From NCBI GenBank assembly GCA_019055375.1, contig JAHQIW010004277.1:1-64000 (forward strand): a stretch of DNA of 64,000 bases, written 5' to 3'. Below, one piece after another: positions 33,690 to 44,879 of this stretch (the first letter of the stretch is position 1; every line of letters starts with the position of its first letter). The notes beneath the pieces were generated by a model, which was not told the origin of the DNA, searched no databases, and saw nothing but the letters and a program-made list of their open reading frames with translations. This DNA comes from Parelaphostrongylus tenuis. Lineage: Eukaryota > Nematoda > Chromadorea > Rhabditida > Metastrongylidae. Position numbers and translations under genes: made by a program.

Positions 33690-34045
33690 GTATTCTAATG
33701 TGGCAATAAGGGTGGAAAACCCTATGTGTTTTCGCCAGTTTCTTACAGCGAAGCCCAAGTAATAAAATTCCAAAACTACGACAAAACTACGCTGAAGTGC
33801 TACTTATCAAAACTATCATCTCGATCTTGAGAAGACACCGTTTATTGACGAAGAAGACGGTCGGGTGATCGAAGATTTTTAAATTAGCACTTCGAAGCTG
33901 ACAGTCGTGAAGTCGCCAAGAGACGCTTTTCTCTAAAAACGCTGCAACTGATACGATAAAGTGGAGTCCACGAGCCGCTGGTACTGACTCCTCCTTTATA
34001 AAACGCTACAAAGAAGCTATAAAAGCTTATCCTTAAGGGTGAAAA
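33690..34045 (+). pseudogene. RTE LINE linker-region fragment
   Basis: ACGAAGAAGACGGTCGGG, GTCGTGAAGTCGCCAAGAGA and CGCTACAAAGAAGCTATAAA parallel the endonuclease-to-RT linker of copies B and C. The fragment lies next to, but in the opposite orientation from, copy B. Heavily decayed. Confidence 0.55.
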
Positions 34046-36060
34046 GCAACAGTTTTGATCCAAGGGGCAAAATCTGAAAAATTAAAACTTGCAACTCTTT
34101 AATAGCCACTATATGTTGTTTACATACAGTGAAAAAAACATTCGATTTCTCGACGTATTAGTTCTAATTTCCGAAATTTGGCATGCTGTTTGGCTGGTGA
34201 AGAATAATACAACATTTATAGCAGAGAAATAGGACCTGAACACCTGAAAAACATTGCTGATTCTTATAAACACAATGGTTTGGCTTTTCACACCTTGCCT
34301 GCCACGATCAAGAGATTGGTCACTGGAAATTCAGCAGCACCGATCCTTTGTAACACACTAATATTTACACCAAAATAGGAAAGTTACACGATGAATTACC
34401 TTCATTACAGTGGCTCATACTTGTTTCACTAGGTAGCGCACTTATAAGTACTGTTTATGGTACATCTTGCAGCAATCGCCAGCCCGACTACCGAGAAGGT
34501 TCATGAATAGGACTGCACCACTTGATCAGCGGACACAAGGTTGTCAACAATGCAATTTTGGTTCAATACAGGACGAGATAGTAGCTGAAATTCAACGTCT
34601 TACCTTCTTCACAGCCTGGTTGATACAAACTGAAATGTAATTTACTCAACGAAGCATTTTGACGACCAACCGGTGAATTTTAAATTAAACCAAACGCCTC
34701 ACTAGGTGCGTTTTGAACACAGACATCTGAGAAGAAAGATTTTGAAGTGAGACTAACCGTCTTCGTACAAGGGCATTGGACCTAAATGCGTTATAGTGAA
34801 CAAGCAAATTGGATTTCGGCTAAGAACATAAAAATGAACAGGAAAGATGAGTGGAAAGTCATTGTGCGCGATTTCGCGTCGCAATGAGCACACTCTCTTG
34901 ACTTCTCGGAGTTAGCCAGGCTGGAGTGTTTCGTAGCATGTTCGTCAGTGATTACTGGAAAACGTTGGAGAAGGGGTGGATCGACGCTTTGCGAAGCATA
35001 ACTAGTCACTTGACTAGGTTATGCAGTTGTCTACTATGCGATTGGATATTTGTGTATTTCATTTTATGCTTTAATTATGAAGGTATTCTGCTGAGTAGAT
35101 ATCATGTCAATTTCACTCTTTCAGGCTCTTCAGTAAGCAAAAACAGCCGTAATGTCGACTACTATTATTGCACTGCGTTGTAATAAATAAATTATAATGT
35201 TGAAATTTTTTCAGCGGGAGGCCTCCGCGAGTTAATCTTTCGATGCCCGCATCCATATTCAAAACACTGTTGGAAAAAGCTTTTCTGTTCTTTCAAAAAA
35301 TCCACTTAAGTGTTTGATTATGAAAATCTCAAAAATCTGAAAATATACTTCATTTTCAGATTTGCTTTCTTAATTTGCTCTAACAGAAAAATTAAAACTG
35401 TCTTCCACACTCAAGCATTTCTCCCTGAACAAAGATTTTCCTCTATACGTGCAATAGTTGTTCAGTAGCTCAAATTTCGACAATCCCACCCTAACTGTGC
35501 TTTCAGAAAGAATATTTTTTTGCAGTGCAGCTGTCGAAAGAAGATTACGTCCCGCAGTTTTTCGATATATCTCAAAAAGTGTGAGGACTTGGGGCCAATG
35601 TTGCAAAACCCACCTACCAAGTGCGAAATTCAATCATATTTTGAGTATTACAGCGTTCTGAAAAGCCTCTCCGAAATGCATTGACGTTCTTGCAATTGCT
35701 GAGACTTGCGAGACCGCATAAGATTGACTGTTTGTAAAAGAAAATTTTTCTGCAAGATTTTTTCAAATGTGAAATAAAATTTCGCTTTGAAAGCTACACC
35801 GCAAAAAGCAAGACTCTTGAAGAATAAAATACACCGTCCAAATTTACTTAATACCAGTTATCGAATGAACACTAATTATCTAGTGGGATAAGTCTTTTTC
35901 AGAAAAAAACCACGGTCTTACGAGAGCAATCCCTGAAAGATTGCAGCGACAGAAATTGTTTTCGCAACTGAGAATTTTCAAAGCACTTGGGTGTTCCTAT
36001 TTGGGAATACGTTTGCAATACTTCTTTTGAAAATAGTTTGATTTTTTGACAAAATAGCTT
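34046..36060. other. Mostly unassigned DNA with repeat scraps
   Basis: CTTACCTTCTTCACAGCCTGG near 34600 resembles a Penelope-like terminal block. GCGGGAGGCCTCCGCGAGTTA at about 35215-35237 is a scrap of SINE family 1. Sequence at 35370-35590 (GCATTTCTCCCTGAACAAAG, CTCAAATTTCGACAATC) resembles the degenerate repeat of 54.3-55.5 kb. No exon was recognised. Confidence 0.4.
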
Positions 36061-36069
36061 ATAAGAATC

Positions 36070-36470
36070 GAAATTTAACTATATCACCTGTATCACCTGT
36101 CTCCCTGTCGATCGTCGAGTGATCCGAGCAGGTATCAGCAACACTTCCATTTTCCATATCGCATGCAAGAATAGCCCAGTGGGTCCTCCTCACTCTAGGG
36201 ATTCGCTGAGCATCATATCTTTCTTCTATGCCTTTGGTGAAAAAATTGAACCATCGGATTGGTGGTCTACCTACAGAGCGCTTGATATACCATAGAATCC
36301 ACTCGGTAACGCTTCTCTTCCATCTGTTGCCGCTGAAGCGCATCACGTGTTCAGTCCACCTTGTTTTCGATGTACTGGAGTGTGGAATGGCGCCTTTGAT
36401 AGCGACCAGGTTTCTACTGCATACGTCAGGGCAGGGATAATCGTCTAGTCGAAAACGTGGGCAAAATGTA
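36070..36470 (-). mobile_element. RTE-type LINE, copy D, 3' fragment
   Basis: Minus-strand frames contain TRWTEHVMRFSGNRWKRSV, GRPPIRWFNFFTKGIEERYD and WAILACDMENGS, the RTE C-terminal region. The 3' end is near 36070, at an ATCACCTGTATCACCTGTC tail. Part of the domain (between the LDDYPCPDVCSR and AIKGAIPHSSTSK segments) is deleted relative to copy B. Confidence 0.85.
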
Positions 36471-37559
36471 GCACTGTAAAATAATACTCTCGACATTCTC
36501 TTATGATTCCACAACTCCAAAAACCGTCACTTCCATCACTTCAACACAAAATTTCACCAAGCCTAGCTTTCAATAGCATCAAGCGCAAAACATCTTTTCA
36601 ACATACTCACCGTTTTTTTATGAAAGTGGAGATCAACTATGCAGTGACCACATAAACTGTGAACGCACTTCACAAATCAAAATAATAGCCTTATATACTG
36701 TGCCAAATCACATGTGACTACGAGACGTTCCTCCCTGCGGTTCATTTTGAGTCATAAGGTCAATGCTTTTGAAGTCTCACGAGCTGAAGATTCATTTTCC
36801 TGTACGAAAATGGTGATTCCTAATTCAAAACATCCAAGTTATGTGTCTCCGGTCAAAGCGAGCTTGGTGGGGTACTTGATCTAGTATGCCTTACTTAACC
36901 CTCTGACGACAGCATGTACCGTTTTCGGTACATAGCGTGACCCGCGCTTGCGACGGCCGCCGCGGACTGCGGCGAGTTCGTTTCATCACGAGATTTCATA
37001 CAAATAGAAATTTATTTACTAATTAAAGTTCTGAGGGCACATTACCAGCATTGAGTGATGGGAGATCGCAAAAGAGACTCCTATAAGGGGCTTTCTGGTT
37101 GAGAATACGTCCAATTGCCGGAAATCGATTTATGCTAAACGAAAGAATCGCGTCCTTTTGAAAACAAGCTTACTTCCAGTTGTTATAAAACATTTGCTTA
37201 TTTCTTTTTGATCCACTTTATTGTACTCATAAGGCAGCTTGACAAATATCTTTCCTCATACTTAGCTTAATTTGTTGCAAAACCTAAATATTACATTGCA
37301 TAACGAAAAAAAATGCTCTGCTCCCGAAGTCCGTTGTTGCAGGAGGTGTCATGCAGTTCTACTTTCTATGAAAGTGCTCCTGAGATTGATCACTGGAACT
37401 CTGTCGACGCATGCTCCGGTCGCAAACTAAAACTCCTTCCATATATGTTCCTTCTACGAGTTTCACAATGCGGAATATACGTTTTGGAGTCAAATTCTTA
37501 TGAAATAGGCGATAGAAATGTAGAATTAAAATCAAAGGTGTAGTTTTCCCAAGGATATA

Positions 37560-37745
37560 CCTATCGGGACAACCGATGGACGGAAAGATATGATGCTCAA
37601 CAAATACCCAAAGCGAGCAGAACCCACTGGGCTGCTCTTGCACGCTATAGGGAAAAATGGAAGTGTTACTGGCACCCGCTCGAGTCGCACGGCGATCAAC
37701 GGGACGACAGGTGATGCAGGTGATAATTTTCGAGTTGAAAGTTGG
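37560..37745 (+). mobile_element. RTE-type LINE, copy E, short 3' fragment
   Basis: GATATGATGCTCAACAAATA, CCCACTGGGCTGCTCTTGC and GGGACGACAGGTGATGCAGG match the last 180 bp of copies B and F, ending with the ACAGGTGAT tail. It lies inside the piggyBac-like element. Confidence 0.8.
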
Positions 37746-38375
37746 AAATTATTGGGGCACGTGGGCGTTCTCTATGCAAAAAATGCGTTTCGCCAGCAAA
37801 TGGTCTACTCCTTGATAGCAATAAATGTGATCAAAAATTAAAAACCGCTTGTGTAAGTATCAAAAATGACAGCGTAAAGTTCAGGCAACGGGTTGTCAAG
37901 TTTAAAAGCAAAACGATGTCCTCTTTTTACTTATTATAGCACAATAAGAAGGTTCTCTATTAATCAAGCCTAGTACAAGAATATTCATTTTTGAAACTAT
38001 TGATAGATACTAATAGTCTAGTGAAAATATCTTTTATGAAAAAATGTAAGGAAACACGAGCTTATTTGACAGAATGTAACTCCACTTTGCACAATTTGTG
38101 CTAAAAAGTGGAAATTTTTCAGACAACTAAGTGCTCTTTCTACTAAAAACAAGTTCATAGGAATTTCCCCAGTAATATTCAATGCTTCATGGCAATGAAG
38201 TTTCTCTGAGGTCAACAATTCCCCTTGGAGAACCAAAATCAATTGTGAAGTTGGAAAAATAAACTTCGATTGCAAGACGTTTCTTTTAGTTAGTAGAACG
38301 TCTATAAAAGTCTTTTACAAAGCACACTAGTATGAAAATCTATATCTGCCAAGCTACGAATGACAACAAAAACAT
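37746..38375. other. Unassigned interior of the piggyBac-like element
   Basis: AT-rich sequence without recognised coding regions. The minus frame at 38018-38275 has no motif. Confidence 0.4.
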
Positions 38376-39910
38376 ATATATGAAAATGGAGAAAACTTAT
38401 CTTGATTAGCTGACGCGAGGTTGGTAAAACAGTTGTAGAAATTCGGCTGACGTTTCGGCGACCCGCCTTCTTCAGAGCCTGGACGTATATAGTATTAGTC
38501 TATTTGAATGATTCGGATGGTCTTATTTATATGCTGCCTAGGTCACGTTAGAAGATCAAACGAAGAAAGGGCGCGAGATCTCGCGTGATGGTGACGCACT
38601 CGTCCTTCCCATTCATCTCGGGGTTTTGGGCGTTTATCCAAAATGCCTCAAGAGTCTTGCGCGTGGACGTTTTTGATTCCTGCGCCAGGATTGTGACAGT
38701 CACATCAAAATCCTTGTTGTTGTGTTTTTGTGCCCTATGTAAACCTAAAGGTTTGGTTTTATCTATTTTAGATTTACTGTCTAGATGTTCTTTTATGCGG
38801 ATGAAAAGTGGTCTTCCCGTTTCGCCTATTTATTCTTCCCCGCATGTTTTACATGTTAGCAAATAAATTGTGCCCAATCTCATACAATCTCCCTCTTTTC
38901 CGTTGGGGCAGATCATACAGTTGTTGGTGTTGCACATTCGATCATAGAGTCTATTGCGGATCAGCTGATGGCGTAGGGTGGGAGGTGGGGTTTCGATAAT
39001 TACCACGGAATTTTCAAGACCGCATCTTTTTAGGCACCTTTTAACCGCGCTAATAATCTCGTTTGATATAAATGGTAATTTGAAGGGGACTCTATTCAGG
39101 TGCGGAGTATTGTTCTTTTGTGACCTAATTCCACTTTTTATATATTCCCTAGTGGCAAATGTTTTGTAGCCGTTGGAAATGGCGATCTTTCGTGCCAAGT
39201 CTAATGATTCGTTCCTTTCTTCCTCTCCTGTGCACACACTTTTAGCTGTTCGAAACATGTTTTTAATTAGCGATTTTTTCATGTGTGAAGGATGAGAGGA
39301 GAGGTAATTGACCAAAATGTTCTTGTTACTTGGTTTTCGATACCACTTTGTACTATAGCCACTATCCAAAAGCTTTACTTGGGTATTTAGGAATGGAAGC
39401 CAGCCCCCGTTTGGACTTTCTCGCGTAAATCTGATATGCTCTGACTGTCTGTTCAACACTTCAAAACATTTGTCCATTTCCTCTTGTGTGGAACAGACAA
39501 TGAAACAGTCATCTATATATCGACAGTAGAGCAATGGGCGGTGAACGAGAATTGGAGCCCAGCTTATACATAAAAGCGATGGCAAGACTAGGTGCTAAGC
39601 GTTGACCCATGGCTAACCCCCTGAGTTGTGTGAAGTATTTTTGGATAAACGCCCAAAACCCCGAAATGAATCGGAAGGACGAGTGCGTCACCATCACGCG
39701 AGATCTCGCGCCCTTTCTTCGTTTGATCTTCTAACGTGACCTAGGCAGCATATAAATAAGACCATCCGATCATTCAAATAGACTAATACTATATACGTCC
39801 AGGCTCTGAAGAAGGCGGGTCGCCGAAACGTCAGCCGAATTTCTACAACTGTTTTACCAACCTCGCGTCAGCTAATCAAGATAAGTTTTCTCCATTTTCA
39901 TATATATCAA
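38376..39910 (-). mobile_element. Penelope-like element P2 with inverted terminal arms
   Basis: The left boundary ATATATGAAAATGGAGAAAA and right boundary TTTTCTCCATTTTCATATAT mirror each other. Arms of roughly 270 bp follow (38376-38650 and 39630-39910), sharing CTGACGTTTCGGCGACCCGC and CTTCTTCAGAGCCTGG. Between them lies a minus-oriented reverse transcriptase/GIY-YIG frame. It belongs to the same class as P1 and P3 but is a clearly different subfamily. Confidence 0.85.
38830..39585 (-). CDS. Penelope-like reverse transcriptase (palm to thumb) with start of GIY-YIG domain
   Basis: A 251-codon frame. Palm motif C is YCRYIDDCFIVC, with two catalytic Asp. It continues with FTRESPNGGWLPFLNTQ, TKWYRKPSNKNILVNYLSSH and KSLIKNMFRTAKSVCTGEE, the conserved thumb region. 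Then come ETPPPTLRHQLIRNRLYD, a Cys-rich CNTNNCMICP and GTIYLLTCKTCGEE, the GIY-YIG start. The endonuclease continues in another frame toward 38600 and ends where the arm begins. Fingers and palm A/B are missing upstream (RGLAMGQRLAP appears at about 39625-39590 in a shifted frame). The element is 5' truncated and inactive. Confidence 0.85.
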   Translation of the reverse strand: MPSLLCISWAPILVHRPLLYCRYIDDCFIVCSTQEEMDKCFEVLNRQSEHIRFTRESPNGGWLPFLNTQVKLLDSGYSTKWYRKPSNKNILVNYLSSHPSHMKKSLIKNMFRTAKSVCTGEEERNESLDLARKIAISNGYKTFATREYIKSGIRSQKNNTPHLNRVPFKLPFISNEIISAVKRCLKRCGLENSVVIIETPPPTLRHQLIRNRLYDRMCNTNNCMICPNGKEGDCMRLGTIYLLTCKTCGEE

Positions 39911-40369
39911 CTGATTATGCCGAGGTTTATGGAAAGTCGAACTTTTGAATTGTAACAAAAACATAAATGAAATGGAAGAAACGAATGTTATATAAAGCTG
40001 AGAATATGTTCTCTCTTACGATTGGTGGTTTTCTTGTTGAAACAAAGTGCATTTTTCGATACACGGGGGTTATCTTCACCATAAGAATCTCTTCCGTAAC
40101 ATTTTATCAAAACCAAGTCTTCTTAGGATCAAAATTCACGATATTATCCCAAAAATTCGGCATTGATTCGAAACAGCTTACTATGAAAGCAAAATTCTCT
40201 TTTAGTTGTCATTTCGTACTCTCAGAAACCAAGCTTATTGCTACATCTCCGGTTGGCAAGCTAGCGGATGATTACTGATAACCTGTTGAAAAACGTCTTT
40301 TTAGAATAGAATGAAACACGAGCACTTTTCACATAAATGCGACCACATCCTCGGATTCGTGATGCAAAG
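39911..40369. other. Unassigned interior of the piggyBac-like element
   Basis: The plus frame at 39967-40278 has no recognisable domain; no repeat match was found. Confidence 0.4.
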
Positions 40370-41165
40370 TGCGGGCTTTAAAGGCATCGGAGTGCTCTTT
40401 TTTCTAAAAATACATTTACACAAGCCCATCCAATGACAGTCAATTTTCCGTAGCGATAACGTTCACTTATCATTGAAATTCTACTATATGTTACCAAAAA
40501 ATCCTCTGTGGAATTGCAACAACATACTTTAGGCGCAAAACATCTCTTCTTGTTACGTAATGTAATATGAAGGTTTTGAAACAAATTAAGCTAAGAGTGA
40601 GGAACGATCTTTCTTAAGCTACCAAGTGAGTACAAAAACGCAGATCAAAAAGAAAGAAGCAAATGTTTTACAACAAGTGGAAGCAAGCTTCCTTCCAGAA
40701 GGACGTGATTCTTTTGTCTAGAGATAAATAGATATCCGGCAGATGGACGTTTTCTTTACCAAAAAACCCTCTATAGGAATCTCATCTATGATCTCTTTTT
40801 ACTCAATGGTGATAATGTGCCTCCAGAACCTTAATCAGCAAATGACTTTCTATTTAAATGAAATTGCGTGATAAAACGAACTCGCCGCAGTCCATGGCAG
40901 TCGCGAGCGCTGAGCACGCTATGTACCGAAAACGGTACATGCGATCGTCAAAGGGTTAAGTAAAGCATACCAGACGAAACACCCCGCCACGTTAGTGTTG
41001 AACGCATGCACTAAACTTGGAAGTTTAGAAGTAAAATTCACCATTTTCGCATAGAAAATTGATCCTTAGCGTGTAAGATTTTGAGGCATTGCGGGTAAAC
41101 GCCAGAACTCCAAAAATGAACCGCAGGAAGGAATGTCTCGTAATCCCACGTGATACGGTTCAAAA

Positions 41166-41594
41166 TCGTCACAGTTATGCATCTGTGCCCTATACGCGCC
41201 TAGAGGGGGTGGGAGAAGAGGGGGGTGGTTGGTTTGAATTTGAGTTTATTGGCGAATCATGAAAGTTTTTTGCTGATTGTAATGCATGTCAGTCTGAATA
41301 TAACTTTGCCGACGATGAGGGTCATAATGGCTCTCAGCTGAGGGCTCCGTTTGGCCGGCTACGAAGATGGGTGCGTGCTCCAGTAGAAATATGGGATAGT
41401 TGAATTTTGAGAGGAACATGTTCACCAAAAAAACGACAAAATATCACTGATGAGACTCCTGCATAAATAGTTCTAGCAAGATTACCGCTAATGCTTTTCA
41501 AAATCTTGCTTTTTGTGAAAAAAATCCCATCGTTGCAAAAAAAATTTTTACCAGCTTTCACTGAGATTTTCTCTTTTGCCACATTAGCATTTTT
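41166..41594. other. Unassigned AT-rich DNA
   Basis: A G-rich patch at 41206-41230 (GGGGGTGGGAGAAGAGGGGGG) and several A/T homopolymers; nothing coding recognised. Confidence 0.4.
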
Positions 41595-41850
41595 GAGCCA
41601 CGCATGTCATGTGGTTTTCTAAATGGGCTGATTTATAGAGCCCTATACACGTGTATCAACCTTGACGGTCTCGTCAGTCGGGCAGTTACCCTTCGTTTTA
41701 GCCAGTCCTCTCAGGACGCTCAGTCCCCTATACTAAGAGTAGGCGACGACAAACATTTCAAACTTATTTTCCGATGTTGTCACCGAACACACAGTGTTGT
41801 ACACTCGATTGCTCGTGGCCGGTATCATTAGTATATCATACCGCAGGGCC
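41595..41850. repeat. Foldback MITE, family A copy (mostly left arm)
   Basis: TTTTTGAGCCACGCATGTCA, GGGCTGATTTATAGAGCCC, TACACGTGTATCAACCTTG and CGTCAGTCGGGCAGTTACCC match the 13.43 and 29.73 kb copies. The middle (CACACAGTGTTGTACACTCG) matches 29.92 kb. The opposite end is eroded. Confidence 0.7.
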
Positions 41851-42220
41851 ACTACATTTGAAAAATATGCTCAGCGATTTGTTGTAAACGCCGAAAACTG
41901 CTATGCGTGCAGCCGAATATATTCAACAGAAAAGGACCCATTCCTTTTCTACGACAACGCACGGCGACACTTTTACAGGGAACGCTCCAGAAGTTGAGCG
42001 AACTGATTTGCAAACTTTTGTCCGAATCTCTATATTTCCGGAAATCAATTCTTCAAAAACCTTGTTAATTTTTTTTGCGGGAGAACGCCTCCGAACCAAC
42101 AGAACTCAACAAAATTTTCAAAATTTTGTCAACTTTGTGAGATACACTTGTATGCCATAGGAATGAACAGATTACTTCTAGTTGGCAAAAATTTATTGAT
42201 TTTGAGCATTCCTATTTTAA
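41851..42220. other. Unassigned DNA
   Basis: The plus frames at 41794-41997 and 41903-42160 overlap in different frames; neither shows motifs. Confidence 0.35.
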
Positions 42221-42227
42221 GAATATA

Positions 42228-42335
42228 CCCTGTGATCTAGAGTGATCTGCAAAAGTCCTCCGTCAGGCAAGACTCGAACCCTAATTCTCACTCTATCCAG
42301 GGACGCGTGCTCGATTCCCTCCTGAAGTCGTGTTT
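42228..42335 (-). repeat. tRNA-like repeat family 2, diverged copy
   Basis: Minus-strand reading contains GAGCACGCGTCCCTGGATAG and GGGTTCGAGTCTTGCCTGAC, the latter with an intact B-box-like GGTTCGAGTC. The neighbouring AGAGTGATCTGCAAAAG block aligns with the three copies at 58.1-58.8 kb. Confidence 0.6.
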
Positions 42336-42575
42336 TTGTTCACCACTAATTTCTCATACCTAAGAAATTAGTTATGAAGCACAAAAATCATCACATAAGT
42401 TGAGGAAATGTAGACAATTTGATTTACTCCAAATTTTTTCTATGAGCGAAAAAGGAAGTACTGAAAGAGGAAAAATTCGGTTACCACAATGCAGCTTTTG
42501 GCTATCAAACATTGGTGTTGTGCACACTTTAACACATCATGAACACAAAAAACTACAAAACTTCGAAAAACTTAC

Positions 42576-43873
42576 TCCAAAAGTAAGGAGTGATACGGAA
42601 AAAGCCGAGCATCCAACTGAATAGAACGATGATAGAGGTATTTTTCATGGTCAGTACAGAGGAAGTTCGTAGAGGCAAAGCGATGGCGATCACTCTATTG
42701 AAGGCGATGGCCAGATTGGAGTAGACGCACACATTCCATCGCATAACTTTTAGCGTGGTGAACGGTTTGTCTGGCAAATCGCCAGCTATTTCATCTTCGC
42801 TGAAACTTATATTTTATGGTGCGGTATGCGACATCGTTGTACTTTTTATTGAAACTTATTAATCATTTCGCATATCTCTGCAATGTAAAATGCATAATCA
42901 AAAAAGCATTCTGATCTAATCAAGGCCCAAACTTTTACGATGCTTTTGCAATCCTTTGTTGAAATTCCACCGCAACTGTTTTGAAAGCCCTGTGACTAGT
43001 TTGCAAACGATTCTCAAGTAGCTCTAACGAAGCACTCGTAAAGTAGAATTTTCTCAAGCTAGTAACTCTAAACGCTTACAAAAATGTAATCGGTGCAGTC
43101 CAGAAGACAAATATAAGTAGAACACCAATGTTGGCAATGCTGTGAGATAAACACATAAGACTGAACGAGCTGCGCAGCATCGGATTGAATCGCACTGCTA
43201 GTAGAACAGTGCTGTTCGAGATCAAACCGAGCACTCCCACCTAAAACTCTTCATTTCTCTTTTATTTTAATATTCATCATCACTACTTTCTCTATTAAGG
43301 CATGAGTGGATCTCCTAATTAATCTCTTGTAATCAATGGGAAGACCTAAATTCAGTTATCTTTGTGACTGCCAGGAAAATCCACTCGACCAGCATTTTAC
43401 GGTTTTTATGGGAGAAGAGAAATCCTCAAGGCTAAGCAACGCGTCGAATGCTCGAAGGCCTTGGTGGCGATAAATTCGAGAGAACTAATCGAATATAAGA
43501 AGTACTGGAGCCCGCACAACGGATGTGATGAGGGATTATGTAAATAATCGACAGCATATTTGTATAGCCGAAATTAAATCAATACTGCACTCTTATTTCA
43601 GTAGTGTAATGCTTTTTTATGATCTTTATCAAGCTTTTATCAATATTTATAAAACATGATAACAACATCAACAACGTGAACACTAAAGTGATTTTACTTC
43701 AAGCTTAGGACAGGCTAGTGTTCAATTATGACACTGAGCGGTAACGATGAGCTAAGAATCCAACAAGATATTTGCTCTTGCAAGTTACAAAAGCAGGGCG
43801 TAAAACTCACCATCGCCATCATCACCGCACGATAACGTTTTCCATTGAATATACGATCATGCGTCCGGAGAAG
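42576..43873 (-). CDS. Seven-transmembrane chemoreceptor-type GPCR (Srx/Srsx-like), three exons
   Basis: Three minus-strand exons join in phase. Exon 43873-43811 (acceptor TTTCAG, donor ATG|GTGAGT) encodes RTHDRIFNGKRYRAVMMAM. Exon 43240-43080 encodes transmembrane helix 1 (VGVLGLISNSTVLLAV), FNPMLRSSFSLMCLSHS and helix 2 (IANIGVLLIFVFWTAP). Exon 42799-42576 starts FEDEIAGDLPDKPFTT and has helix 3 (VCVYSNLAIAFNRVIAI, with NR at the DRY position), ALPLRTSSVLTMKNTS and helix 4 (IIVLFSWMLGFF). It ends W A|GTAAGT. Nematode receptors of these families sit in sensory-neuron cilia. Start codon and helices 5-7 were not found; a weak continuation lies near 42450. It could be truncated. Confidence 0.75.
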
Positions 43874-43993
43874 CTGAAATCTTGAAAAATAGTAGGTTTC
43901 TACTAATCAGAATATAAACGCATAACTTATGCTATTAAACACGAAATAAGACAGAAAGCGGTACTCTCACGCTTACAGTCTTTCGTGTGCGAA

Positions 43994-44239
43994 TCAAGTG
44001 CACAAGCGTTGCGCAAAGCTTGCCACTGAATTTTGAACCGGATGCCTGACACGGAACTTGAAAAAATTCAACACTCCTGCCTGATTAAGTCCGATATCTT
44101 GGTATTCTTTCAATCCCGATTCAAATGCGGCATTGTAGAAGTTTACTGCTTTATGTTGAATAGGGCAAAATGTTTTCAAACGTCGGACTGCGGTGAAGAA
44201 AAAAAAATCAATGTTGCAATAGGTTATCACGGATTGCAC
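43994..44239 (-). other. Long minus frame with splice-like borders, uncertain exon
   Basis: An uninterrupted frame following CACCGCAG encodes RRLKTFCPIQHKAVNFYNAA, GLKEYQDIGLNQAGVLNFF and RVRHPVQNSVASFAQRLC. A good donor (GACT|GTAAGCG) lies about 25 bases beyond its stop in another frame. The phase does not fit either the chemoreceptor exon at 43873 or the channel-like exon at 45408. It may be an exon of an unrelated or decayed gene. Confidence 0.2.
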
Positions 44240-44323
44240 ACACTGACTTTGCCTCTCACAATTCTTTCAATTCTTTTTGAGGGAATAGAGCTCACTGAGC
44301 GGTTGGTGGCCGGCAGGAACTAG

Positions 44324-44879
44324 TAGAGATTTCAAAAGACAACAACGTCGCTACCAATTGGTAGAAAAGTGGCAGATAATTTTCGGGGGTTGGGGACTAC
44401 TGTTCTTGGCTATGGGCAGAGTAAGTTTTCCATTGAGTAGCGCAGTCAAAACTCCTTTTATGACGTATATAGCATTCAATATATAAAGGATAAGGAGGTT
44501 AAATAATGAGAACATTTGTTATGAACACATCAAGTTCAACCAATCAACAGTTTCATAATCATGTAATATTTACTTCATTAAGGCTATTGCCAGAAAATAA
44601 TGGGAAAAATGGGTCCTGAATAAAATACCAAATCATATTTCATTATCTTAGCTAGATTAAGATTTGCTGTGAACCTCAATTACGAGGATATTTGAGTGCA
44701 TCAAGCTATGCTGTTCAACGACATTTTTGCGAGAATTTGAAATTGTCTTTTTATCACTCATTCATTTGAGTTGTGTTCACCAAAGAAAATTCTAATCGAA
44801 GAACAACAAAGACGACTCACAACAAAAACAAGCAACTGGGCAGCTCGATCCTATTTCAGCACATTTCATCATGTTTGAT
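44324..44879. other. Unassigned DNA
   Basis: No exon or repeat was recognised between the chemoreceptor and channel-like loci. Confidence 0.4.

Larger units (their letters stand above)
36899..40955. mobile_element. piggyBac-like non-autonomous element with long terminal inverted repeats
   Basis: The ends read TTAA|CCCTCTGACGAC and GATCGTCAAAGGG|TTAA. A TTAA target duplication with a CCCTTTGA-type terminus is the piggyBac superfamily signature. Just inside both ends is the palindrome TGTACCGTTTTCGGTACA (left) or its complement (right). The inverted arms run to about 37335 and back from about 40370, with a deletion of roughly 150 bp in the left arm. The middle holds an RTE fragment and Penelope-like element P2. 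No piggyBac transposase frame was recognised, so it depends on a helper. Confidence 0.8.
36545..41165. mobile_element. Penelope-like palindrome P4 with a piggyBac-like element in its centre
   Basis: The left arm (about 36545-36894, minus orientation) contains CATACTCACCG, CGTTCCTCCCTGCGGTTCAT and GAAAATGGTGATTCCTAAT. The right arm (about 40960-41165, plus orientation) contains ATTCACCATTTTCGCA and GAACCGCAGGAAGGAATGTC. Both match the Penelope-like 3' region at 49.5-49.8 kb. The arms would meet at the TTAA now duplicated around 36899-40955: AGTATGCCTTACTTAA on the left faces TTAAGTAAAGCATACC on the right. So this was a head-to-head Penelope-like remnant before the inner insertion. Confidence 0.65.
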
